A stretch of 64,000 nt of DNA, taken from Castellaniella sp044508625. GTDB taxonomy: Bacteria > Pseudomonadota > Gammaproteobacteria > Burkholderiales > Burkholderiaceae_B. Positions 1 through 6,440 of this stretch are shown piece by piece (the first letter of the stretch is position 1; each line of letters starts with the position of its first letter). The stretch spans positions 1-64,000 of the forward strand of contig JBIQHJ010000007.1 in assembly GCA_044508625.1 (NCBI GenBank). Direction: 5' to 3'. A program made the translations under genes and the position numbers. The notes under the pieces were generated by a model. The model did not search any database. It saw only the letters and a list, made by a program, of their open reading frames with translations, and was not told the DNA's origin.

Positions 1-180
1 GCCATGGAGAGCGTCTTCTCCACGCTGAAGACCGAACGGCTGAGTCGGCGCATCCTCCGATCCCGGGATCAATGCCGGGCTGAGGTGTTCGATTACATCG
101 AGCGGTTCTACAACGCGCGGCGTCAGCACTCAACGTTGGGATATGTCAGTCCCATGCAGTTCGAGGCGGCGGCTTGTTAG
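1..180 (+). CDS. IS3-family transposase OrfB, C-terminal end (cut by window start)
   Basis: This is the last 59 codons of a DDE transposase (integrase core) whose start lies before the window. The tail contains a stretch reading RRQHSTLGYVSP followed by FEAA, which is the characteristic C-terminus of IS3-family OrfB proteins (IS2/IS3/IS150 groups). The enzyme cuts and joins the ends of its insertion sequence. It is followed within about 40 bases by remnants of a hipA gene, so the element's right end lies here. The upstream part cannot be judged, so it is unknown whether the full element is intact. The family call is secure from the tail motif; the subgroup is not resolved. Confidence 0.85.
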   Translation, partial: AMESVFSTLKTERLSRRILRSRDQCRAEVFDYIERFYNARRQHSTLGYVSPMQFEAAAC

Positions 181-217
181 GTTAAACAACCTGTCCGGCA
201 GGGTGGGGCAAGCCCAG
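1..217 (+). mobile_element. Right end of an IS3-family insertion sequence
   Basis: The transposase stop codon at 178-180 is followed by a short GC-rich tail around 189-217 with CTGTCCGGC and GTGGGGCAAG, which resembles the terminal inverted repeats of IS3-group elements. HipA-like coding sequence begins directly after it at about 218, so the boundary is placed there. The left end and any target duplication are outside the window, so the exact boundary is uncertain by several bases. Confidence 0.5.
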
Positions 218-218
218 G

Positions 219-671
219 TTGTGCTTGCGGCTGCTGAAGGCTTATGGCTTGGCAGTCGCCGATGCCCGCATCGCGACCTTCGGCCGGCAGCGTGTGCTGG
301 TCGTAGAGCGTTTCGACCGGCGCGTCGCATCCAATGGGCAGTGGCTCATGCGTCTGCCGCAGGAAGATTTTTGCCGGGTGGAGGGGTGCTCGCCATTGCG
401 CAAATACGAGAACGACGGCGGTCCAGGGCTCAAGGCGTTGTTTGGAACGCTGCGGCAATCGGTGAATGCCGAAGCCGACATGAGGACGTTGATGGCGGCC
501 CAGGTGCTGTTCTGGTTGTTGCGGGCACCCGATGGCCTTGCCCGGACCCCGGCGGCCATTGCCGAAGCGCAAGCCGAACTGCCGCACGACTTCTCGCCGC
601 GCGTCCTCGACGCCGTCTTGGGCGGTCTTGAACAGGTAGCCGGAACACTCGGTAGTATGGCACCATGGTGA
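219..671 (+). pseudogene. hipA remnant, truncated at both an IS junction and an internal deletion
   Basis: The translated frame reads like the kinase core of a HipA-type Ser/Thr kinase toxin: a CLRLLKAYGL helix, a VERFDRR strand, a LPQEDFCR segment and an ENDGGPG loop, then LLRAPDG. At the point where a normal HipA continues into the catalytic DGHAKN loop, the frame jumps straight to a C-terminal segment (AELPHDFSPRVLDAVLGGL). The 5' half of the gene is missing and is replaced by the IS end, and the catalytic loop and following region are deleted. It therefore cannot encode an active toxin, and no hipB antitoxin gene is visible. This locus is separate from the intact hipBA pair at 14775. Confidence 0.75.
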
Positions 672-739
672 GGAGAAGAACCGGTCGTTCCAAGCCAACT
701 CGCGGAAGGCGTAGAGCCAGCTTTCCCCCTGACACCGTG

Positions 740-890
740 ACATGGACCAAAAAGGCCGGGCTCGGGCCGCCGGCAATGGTGTCGGCGATGGAGGGTATCC
801 TCGAGAGAGCCGGCGTCAGCGGTGAGAGCGTGCGCGCGGAAAAGTTCGCCGGATACTTGCGCGACCTGCTCACTGGGAGTGATCCCGACG
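740..890 (+). pseudogene. Possible remnant of a flavin/ferredoxin reductase C-terminus
   Basis: A short frame here contains GPPAMVSAMEGILERAGV and then EKFAGYL. This resembles the end of FAD/NAD(P)-binding oxygenase reductases, where a CGPP motif is followed by a helix and a final E-x-F segment. The usual Cys before GPP is Leu-Gly here and no upstream domain is present, so at most the last 45 residues of such a gene remain. It sits between the hipA remnant and an intact SDR gene, consistent with a decayed stretch next to an insertion sequence. The similarity is short, and the call is tentative. Confidence 0.35.
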
Positions 891-936
891 ATCACGTCCA
901 CGCTTTCGCAGGGGCATCGAGCATCAGGAGATTCCA

Positions 937-1641
937 ATGTCTGTAGAAAAAGTCGCGCTGGTCACCGCAGGTGGTTCCGGCATGGGGGCGGCCACCGCCA
1001 GAAGGCTGGTCCGGGATGGCTATCGGATCGGCGTGCTGTCTTCCTCCGGCAAGGGCGAGGCCTTGGCCAGGGAGCTGGACGGTGTGGGCGTCACCGGCTC
1101 GAACCAGTCGAATGATGACCTGCGCCGGCTCGTCGATCTGGCGATGGACAAGTGGGGACGCATCGACGCTCTGGTCAACTCCGCCGGACACGGCCCGCGT
1201 GCGCCGATCCTCGACCTCACCGACGAGGACTGGCGCCGGGGCATGGAGGTCTATTTCCTGAATGCGGTGCGCCCGGCGCGGCTGGTGACGCCCATCATGG
1301 AGGCCCAGGGCGGCGGTGCCATCGTCAATATTTCCACGGCCTGGGCCTTCGAGCCCGCCGAGATGTTTCCGACCTCGGCGGTGTTCCGCGCCGGGCTGGC
1401 GAGTTTCACCAAGATCTTCGCCGACAGATACGCGGCCAGGAACATTCGCATGAACAATGTGCTGCCCGGCTGGATCGACAGCCTGCCCGAAGCGGTCGAG
1501 CGCCGCGACAGCGTGCCCATGCAGCGCTACGGCAAGGCCGAGGAGATCGCCGCTACGGTGGCCTTCCTGCTGTCGGATGGCGCGGGCTATATCACCGGCC
1601 AGAACATCCGTGTCGATGGCGGCCTGACTCGCGCCGTCTGA
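937..1641 (+). CDS. Atypical short-chain dehydrogenase/reductase (SDR)
   Basis: This is a 234-residue Rossmann-fold protein of the classical SDR size. The nucleotide-binding motif TAGGSGMG is at residues 10-17, the NSAG motif at 81-84 and the active-site serine region NIST at 131-134. The normal YxxxK catalytic pair is absent: the aligned segment reads SAVFR (residues 147-151), so Tyr is replaced by Ser and Lys by Arg. The C-terminus ends in the usual GQNIRVDGG. A Shine-Dalgarno sequence AGGAG lies just before the ATG. The substrate is unknown, and the altered active site means that dehydrogenase activity cannot be assumed. It stands alone, in the same direction as the amidohydrolase 146 bases downstream. 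Confidence 0.85.
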   Translation: MSVEKVALVTAGGSGMGAATARRLVRDGYRIGVLSSSGKGEALARELDGVGVTGSNQSNDDLRRLVDLAMDKWGRIDALVNSAGHGPRAPILDLTDEDWRRGMEVYFLNAVRPARLVTPIMEAQGGGAIVNISTAWAFEPAEMFPTSAVFRAGLASFTKIFADRYAARNIRMNNVLPGWIDSLPEAVERRDSVPMQRYGKAEEIAATVAFLLSDGAGYITGQNIRVDGGLTRAV

Positions 1642-1787
1642 GCCGGAAGTCTGGCCGGCAGGCCGGCAGGGAAGCCGAGCCACCCTCCCGCCAGGCGGTT
1701 GCATGTATCATGAGATCGGCCTGGCCTCATGAATGCCAGGCATGAACGTGTCGGGCATGAACTCGACCGGAAACCGGGGGGAGCGCC

Positions 1788-3140
1788 ATGCGATTCATGC
1801 GGGCGATGCGACCGACGCTGTTTCTTGCGATCGGCTGTCTCGTGCCAGCCATTCCGCATGCGCAGGACGTGCCGCCGGCCGTCGTGCTGTTCGAGAACGT
1901 GCGGATCTTCGATGGCAAGAGCGACACGCTCTCCGCGCCGTCGAATGTATTGGTGCGGGGCAATGTGATCGAACGGATCGCCACCAGTCCGATCCCCGTC
2001 GACCGCCGGGCCGATACCCGCATCATTCAGGGCGGCGGGCGGACCTTGATGCCCGGCCTCATCGACGCGCACTGGCATGCCATGATGGCGGCCGTCCCCT
2101 TGCCGGTGCTGTTGACCGGCGACATCGGCTACATCAACCTGGTGGCCGGCAAGGAGGCCCGCAGCACGCTCATGCGAGGCTTCACCAGTGTCCGCGATCT
2201 CAGCGGTCCCGCCTTCGGACTCAAGCGGGCCATCGACGAAGGTGTGGTGGAGGGACCGCGGATCTGGCCTTCCGGGGCGATGATCTCGCAGACGGGAGGG
2301 CACGGCGATTTCCGCATGCCGTACGAGGTTCCCGCGGGGCGGGACGCCCCGCTCAGCCGTGGCGAAGCGGTCAATGGCGGCGTGATCGCCGATGGCGAGG
2401 ACGAGGTCCGAAAGCGCGTTCGCGAGCAGCTCATGCTTGGCGCGACCCAGGTCAAGCTGGCGGCGGGCGGCGGCGTGTCGTCGCACTACGATCCGATCGA
2501 TGTCGCCCAGTATTCCGAGGGGGAGTTCCGCGCCGCCGTCGAGGCCGCCGAGAACTGGGGCACCTATGTCGCGGTTCACGCCTACACGCCGCGCGCCATC
2601 CAGGCGGCCGTCCGTGCCGGTGTCAAGGTCATCGAACATGGTCAATTGATGGATGAGCCGACCGCCCGGCTGATGGCCGAGCGGAGCGTCTGGCTGAGCG
2701 CCCAGGCCTTCATCGACAATGAATTTTCCAATCCGAAGACCGGCGAGTCGCGTGTCAAGCAGCTCGAGGTATACGCCGGCACCGACAATGCTTACCGGCT
2801 CGCAAAGAAATACGGCCTCAAGGTGGCTTGGGGCACCGACATCCTCTTCGACCCCCGCATGCCCGTCCATCAGGGGGCGATGCTGGCGACGATGACGCGC
2901 TGGTATGCGCCGTCGGAGGTGCTGCGGATGGCCACCAGTACCAACGCGGAACTGCTCGCGCTGTCGGGCCCGCGCAATCCCTACCCCGGCAAGCTGGGCG
3001 TCGTCGAGGAAGGGGCGCTCGCCGACTTGCTGCTCGTGGAAGGCGACCCGATCGCCGACATCGGGCTGATCGCGAATCCAGAGAAAAACTTCGCCGTGAT
3101 CATGAAAAATGGCAGGGTGTTCAAGAATATCCTGCCATGA
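1788..3140 (+). CDS. Exported metal-dependent amidohydrolase (imidazolonepropionase/prolidase-like)
   Basis: The protein has 450 residues with an N-terminal signal peptide (hydrophobic stretch TLFLAIGCLVPAIPHA, predicted cleavage near residue 25). The mature part shows the amidohydrolase-superfamily landmarks: the HxH metal motif HWH at residues 95-97 inside LIDAHWH, a Lys in VKLAAGGG that could bridge the metals, histidines in VAVHAYTP and VIEHG, and the Asp in AWGTDILFD. A C-terminal beta-sandwich is suggested by GALADLLLVEGDP. Members hydrolyse amide or ester bonds in cyclic or dipeptide-like compounds, and the precise substrate cannot be read here. The start is supported by GGGGAG upstream of the ATG. 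Periplasmic location is inferred from the signal peptide. Confidence 0.85.
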   Translation: MRFMRAMRPTLFLAIGCLVPAIPHAQDVPPAVVLFENVRIFDGKSDTLSAPSNVLVRGNVIERIATSPIPVDRRADTRIIQGGGRTLMPGLIDAHWHAMMAAVPLPVLLTGDIGYINLVAGKEARSTLMRGFTSVRDLSGPAFGLKRAIDEGVVEGPRIWPSGAMISQTGGHGDFRMPYEVPAGRDAPLSRGEAVNGGVIADGEDEVRKRVREQLMLGATQVKLAAGGGVSSHYDPIDVAQYSEGEFRAAVEAAENWGTYVAVHAYTPRAIQAAVRAGVKVIEHGQLMDEPTARLMAERSVWLSAQAFIDNEFSNPKTGESRVKQLEVYAGTDNAYRLAKKYGLKVAWGTDILFDPRMPVHQGAMLATMTRWYAPSEVLRMATSTNAELLALSGPRNPYPGKLGVVEEGALADLLLVEGDPIADIGLIANPEKNFAVIMKNGRVFKNILP

Positions 3141-3284
3141 TGGGCTCTGCTGAGGATGATGCCAGGGCCCCCGTCATCATCCGAAACATGCCCGATGGGG
3201 GCATTGCGCGCGGCGAACCTGGTCCATGCTCGTCGACGGCCAAAGACCACGGCCTCGCGGGCGCCTGGCAGCCTGGCCGCGGCA

Positions 3285-3340
3285 TAGCCCGCAAGATGTC
3301 CCGCTCGCCGCGTAGGCCGCAAGATGTCCCGCACCCGGCA
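3285..3340 (+). repeat. Two tandem copies of a 28-bp imperfect repeat
   Basis: Units at 3285-3312 and 3313-3340 share the core CGCAAGATGTCCCGC and a leading TAG. They lie in the 233-base non-coding gap between two convergent genes. No function is evident, and the second half of each unit has diverged. Confidence 0.6.
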
Positions 3341-3373
3341 TGCCGCCCAGCCTCCGCGTAGCCAGCAAGCCAG

Positions 3374-3919
3374 CTAAACGCCATCGGGCAGCTTCGACCG
3401 CATCGCCTTCCTGCGGTCGAAGCGTTCGCCGTCGGCGACGAAGGTGCCGTCGCCGATGGCGTGCAGCATGCGCTGCTCGGGTTTTTGGCGATCGACGCAC
3501 GCGGCCAGGCCGTCGAGTACGACGATGCCGTGCGGGGCGATGATCTCGACGACCTTGCATTCGATGTTCGCCAGGCACTGCGCGATCAGCGGGGCCTGCA
3601 CGTGCTTGCCTTTGGCGGGCGTGAGGTCGAAGCTTGCGAACTTGTCGGTGTCCGCGCCCGAGCAGGTGCCGATGCCGACGATGGTGTCGAGCATGTCGGC
3701 GCCTGGGATTGCGATCACGCATTCGCGCGTCTTTTCCAGCGCGGTGAACGAGTGGTTCCACGGGCCGGTGCAGATCGCGAAGCGCGGGGTGAAGTCCATC
3801 ACCATCGTCCACGAGATGGTCATGATGTTGCTCTTTCCCGCATGGTGTGTGGTGACCAGCACGACCGGGCCGGGTTCGAGCAGCGTGAAGATTTTTGCGG
3901 CGGCAAGTGGTTTTCTCAT
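3374..3919 (-). CDS. Flavin reductase-like FMN-binding split-barrel protein
   Basis: This 181-residue protein has the layout of the flavin reductase/DIM6-NTAB family: an N-terminal strand ending in GPVVLVTT, a flavin-phosphate loop around SNIMTISW, the FAICTGPWNHSF segment, and a central ECVIAIP followed by GTCSG. Such proteins reduce free flavin with NAD(P)H for a partner monooxygenase, or act as stand-alone flavoproteins; no monooxygenase partner is seen nearby. The start was set at the ATG at 3919 because GGAGG lies 8 bases before it; an in-frame ATG five codons upstream overlaps that Shine-Dalgarno sequence. The gene follows the TrmB-like regulator in the same direction with a 116-base gap and may be co-transcribed with it. 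Confidence 0.8.
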   Translation of the reverse strand: MRKPLAAAKIFTLLEPGPVVLVTTHHAGKSNIMTISWTMVMDFTPRFAICTGPWNHSFTALEKTRECVIAIPGADMLDTIVGIGTCSGADTDKFASFDLTPAKGKHVQAPLIAQCLANIECKVVEIIAPHGIVVLDGLAACVDRQKPEQRMLHAIGDGTFVADGERFDRRKAMRSKLPDGV

Positions 3920-4035
3920 GGTCGGAGCCTCCATTGATCACTTGAACGATAGCCGATGAAGCGCTTCCGTTTTCAGGCGAGGAACGGCTCACCATCGACG
4001 CCGCGACAGGCGATGCGCGCGCTGCGGACGCCTCG

Positions 4036-4818
4036 TCACGGGCTTTCCTGCGCCGGCGGGCACATGCCGGCGCCGCTGGTCGGGCGGCTCAGTTCCCAGA
4101 TGGCGTCGAACAGGACGGCTTGCAGGGTGGCGAATTCCTCGCTCTCGATGATGAGGCCGTAGTTTTCCTTCTTGGAGGATATCAGGCACACCCGGTGGTC
4201 GTAGATGAACGTCGTCATGGACAGCACCATATTGGGCGGGGCGTAGCGCAGCTCGCGCAGGTGCGCCGGGGAGGAGGGCCAGATGGCCTCGACGTCCTTT
4301 TGCTCGGAACGGATCACCTTGAGCCAGATGCCCTTGCCGACCCGGTCCTGGATGAAGCGGTCCATCTCGGCCATGCCGGGCGTCTGCATCAGTTCGTTCA
4401 TGGACAGTATGCCGCGCAGGACCTTGGGCTCGTCGGTGATCGTCAGCGTGTCCCAGAGGGTGGTGAGGATGCCCTGGTCGCCTTCGTAGAAGCGGATTTG
4501 CGGCTTGCCCAGCGCCCGGTTGTAGGTCGAGCGCAACTGGGGCATGAGCTCGTTGAGCATCTGCCGCTTGGCCTCGATGCGCTCGAGCAGGGTGGTGGGG
4601 TCGTTTGCGATGACGCAGCGCAGGCCGTCCCTGGTTTCCAGGGTGACGAGGCCTTCTTGTTCCAATCGTTGCAGGGCGTTGTACGCCGATGTGCGGACGA
4701 CCCCGGCGCGCGCCGCGACCGCCGAGATGGGGGCTTCGCCCAGTTCGATGGCTGCGGCGTAAAGCTTGTAGAGGACGCCCGAAATGCCGATGCTGGCGAG
4801 CTTGTTGGCGATGTCCAT
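4036..4818 (-). CDS. TrmB-family transcriptional regulator
   Basis: The 260-residue protein begins with a winged helix-turn-helix (about residues 10-80; ISAVAARAGVVRTSAYNALQRLEQEGLV read in two parts gives the recognition helix and wing) of the TrmB/sugar-regulator type. A coiled helix rich in E, R and L follows (about 85-110), then a C-terminal effector domain containing RFYEGDQGI and VLRGIL. The gene is divergent from the first nitrilase across a 411-base AT-rich region. Three TGTCTA-N6-TAGACA-like inverted repeats lie there, one of which contains a TATAAT -10 element for this gene's own promoter. This suggests an autoregulated local repressor or activator of the nitrilase/Liv cluster. The ligand is unknown, and a nitrile, amide or derived acid is a reasonable guess from the neighbours. 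Confidence 0.82.
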   Translation of the reverse strand: MDIANKLASIGISGVLYKLYAAAIELGEAPISAVAARAGVVRTSAYNALQRLEQEGLVTLETRDGLRCVIANDPTTLLERIEAKRQMLNELMPQLRSTYNRALGKPQIRFYEGDQGILTTLWDTLTITDEPKVLRGILSMNELMQTPGMAEMDRFIQDRVGKGIWLKVIRSEQKDVEAIWPSSPAHLRELRYAPPNMVLSMTTFIYDHRVCLISSKKENYGLIIESEEFATLQAVLFDAIWELSRPTSGAGMCPPAQESP

Positions 4819-4936
4819 GGTGGGGATGAAGGTCCGGGTTGGGGCGGCCTTGGGCGGCGCCGGTCTGGTTCGTCGAGGCCTATTCTAGTCGCATCCCGGA
4901 CTGTCCTGCAGAGCGGACGCCAGCGGATCCGTATCC

Positions 4937-4954
4937 TGTCTAAAGTGCTCGACA
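4937..4954. promoter_or_regulatory. Operator-like inverted repeat, site 1
   Basis: The sequence TGTCTA-AAGTGC-TCGACA matches TGTCTA-N6-TAGACA at 11 of 12 arm positions. It lies between the regulator's start and its putative -10 element, so bound protein would sit in the 5' leader. It is the weaker of the two sites near the regulator. Confidence 0.5.
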
Positions 4955-4971
4955 TATAGCTTGAACATTGC

Positions 4972-4989
4972 TGTCTAGAATTATAGACA
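4972..4989. promoter_or_regulatory. Operator-like inverted repeat, site 2 (perfect)
   Basis: TGTCTA-GAATTA-TAGACA is a perfect 6+6 inverted repeat with a 6-base centre. It overlaps a TATAAT hexamer read on the minus strand (4980-4985), which is the best -10 candidate for the TrmB-like gene, so binding here would block that promoter. Confidence 0.6.
4980..4985 (-). promoter_or_regulatory. Putative -10 element of the TrmB-like regulator promoter
   Basis: Read on the minus strand this is a consensus TATAAT embedded in operator site 2. The upstream -35 region is poor (AACAAT-like at about 17 bases), as is common for regulated or weak promoters. The assignment rests on sequence and position only. 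Confidence 0.4.
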
Positions 4990-5113
4990 ATAAGACATCA
5001 TAATTGTTACTACATGTGTCATTTGTGGATATGAGCCTTAGCATCCATCAAATTTATCCGCGTATACCCTAATTGTTCCGCTGTTATCACACTAATAGAC
5101 TGCCCTATATGCC

Positions 5114-5131
5114 TGTCTAATAATATAGTCA
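5114..5131. promoter_or_regulatory. Operator-like inverted repeat, site 3
   Basis: TGTCTA-ATAATA-TAGTCA matches the repeat of site 2 at 11 of 12 arm positions. It lies about 100 bases upstream of the first nitrilase in the same AT-rich region, where it could control transcription toward the nitrilase. Confidence 0.5.
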
Positions 5132-5187
5132 GAAAACACTTTATCCACAGTATCCGTAGTGTTTTTTGCAAAGGACAGCAACCAAGG

Positions 5188-5216
5188 GCGGGTGCCCGCG
5201 AGGCATGCGCACCCGC
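5188..5216 (+). promoter_or_regulatory. Hairpin immediately before the nitrilase ribosome binding site
   Basis: An 8-base stem, GCGGGTGC (5188-5195) and GCACCCGC (5209-5216), is followed directly by AAAAAGGA, which is the Shine-Dalgarno sequence of the first nitrilase. The helix abuts rather than covers the ribosome site. It could protect the mRNA 5' end or tune initiation; no experimental basis is available from sequence. Confidence 0.4.
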
Positions 5217-5229
5217 AAAAAGGATCCAA

Positions 5230-6276
5230 ATGTTGAACTTGCCTGTAGTCAAAGTCGCGGCGGTGCAGGCCGCGCCGGTATTCCTGGATACCGAGGCCAC
5301 CGTCGAAAAAGCGTGCGCGCTGATCCACGAGGCGGCTGCGCAGGGTGCGCAGTTGGTGGCTTTCCCGGAGGTATTCGTTTCCGGCTATCCCTATTGGAAC
5401 TGGATCATGACGCCGGTGCAGGGCAGCCCCTGGTTCGAGAGGCTCTGCCTGGCGGCGATCGAGATCCCGGGCCCCGAAATCGACCGGCTGGCGCGCGCCG
5501 CGCGCCAAAGCGGCACGTACGTCGTGATCGGCGTCAACGAGCGCAGCCGGCACGGCATCGGCACGGTGTACAACACGCTGGTGTTCCTGGGGCCCGACGG
5601 CAGGCTCCTGGGCAGGCATCGCAAGCTGGTGCCGACCTGGGCCGAGAAACTGACCTGGGCGAGCGGCGATGGCTCGTCGCTGCGCGTGCTGGACACGCCG
5701 ATCGGCAAGCTGGGCGCCCTGGCCTGCGGGGAAAACACCAACACGCTGGCGCGTTTCAGCCTGCTGGCCCAGGGGGAACTCCTGCACGTGGCGAGCTACA
5801 TCTCGCTGCCGGTCGCGCCCGACACCTACGACATGGCCGAGGCCATCAAGGTCAGGTCCATGGCGCATTCCTTCGAGGGCAAGGTCTTCACCGTGGTGTC
5901 CTGCTCGACGGTGAGCGAGGAAATCGCCGCGATGTTCGAGCCCAGCTGCCCCGGGGTCAGCGAGCAGTTCCGCCGCAGGAATTCCGCGTTCTCGGGGGTG
6001 ATCGGGCCCGATGGCCGCGTCATCGGCGAGCCGCTGATCGACGACGAGGGCATCGTCTATGCGGACGTCGATTTCACCCGATGCATCCAGCCGCGGCAGA
6101 TGCATGACATCGTCGGCCACTACAACCGTTTCGACGTCTTCGACCTGCGCGTCAATCGCCAGGCCTTGCAGCCCGCGCGCTATTACGACGGGCCGTCCGA
6201 GGCGAGGCCGGGCGCCTTCGAGGGCGCGGCGGACCCGCAGCAGGACGAGCATCACGCCGATCTGGAGGGCATGTGA
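5230..6276 (+). CDS. Nitrilase (carbon-nitrogen hydrolase superfamily), first copy
   Basis: The 348-residue enzyme carries the nitrilase catalytic triad: Glu47 in AFPEVF, Lys132 in RHRKLVPTW and the nucleophile Cys166 in ACGENTN. Length, the GYPYWNW segment and the CGEN context place it with true nitrilases (nitrile to carboxylic acid plus ammonia) rather than with the shorter omega-amidases. The Gly after the nucleophile, where most nitrilases have Trp, occurs in a subset of the family. A charged, His-rich tail of about 20 residues follows the conserved domain. It heads the plus-strand series nitrilase, binding protein, nitrilase, LivH-LivMG-LivF. Substrate class (aliphatic, aryl or cyano-hydroxy) cannot be decided here. 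Confidence 0.88.
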   Translation: MLNLPVVKVAAVQAAPVFLDTEATVEKACALIHEAAAQGAQLVAFPEVFVSGYPYWNWIMTPVQGSPWFERLCLAAIEIPGPEIDRLARAARQSGTYVVIGVNERSRHGIGTVYNTLVFLGPDGRLLGRHRKLVPTWAEKLTWASGDGSSLRVLDTPIGKLGALACGENTNTLARFSLLAQGELLHVASYISLPVAPDTYDMAEAIKVRSMAHSFEGKVFTVVSCSTVSEEIAAMFEPSCPGVSEQFRRRNSAFSGVIGPDGRVIGEPLIDDEGIVYADVDFTRCIQPRQMHDIVGHYNRFDVFDLRVNRQALQPARYYDGPSEARPGAFEGAADPQQDEHHADLEGM

Positions 6277-6333
6277 TGTCGCGCAGCCGATGGCGGCGGC
6301 CTGCCGGATGCCGCGCCGCCTGAACCCGGGCGC

Positions 6334-6357
6334 GGCCCCGCCGGCTTGCGGCGGGCC
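6334..6357 (+). promoter_or_regulatory. GC-rich intercistronic hairpin
   Basis: The sequence between the first nitrilase and the binding-protein gene can fold as GGCCCCGCCG pairing with CGGCGGGCC (one bulged C) around a 5-base loop. There is no U-run, so it is not a simple terminator. Hairpins in front of binding-protein genes often adjust their relative mRNA abundance, which would fit here but is unproven. Confidence 0.3.
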
Positions 6358-6440
6358 ATTGACCGGGCGCTCTTGAATCGCCGATTTCAGATTTCGTTTC
6401 ATTGATGATCCGTCCAAGGCCGGATCGACCAGGAGGAGAC

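Noticed and set aside
3374..3934. Upstream ATG at 3934 as start of the flavin reductase gene
   Set aside because: Its codons overlap the GGAGG that serves the ATG at 3919, which is at proper spacing.
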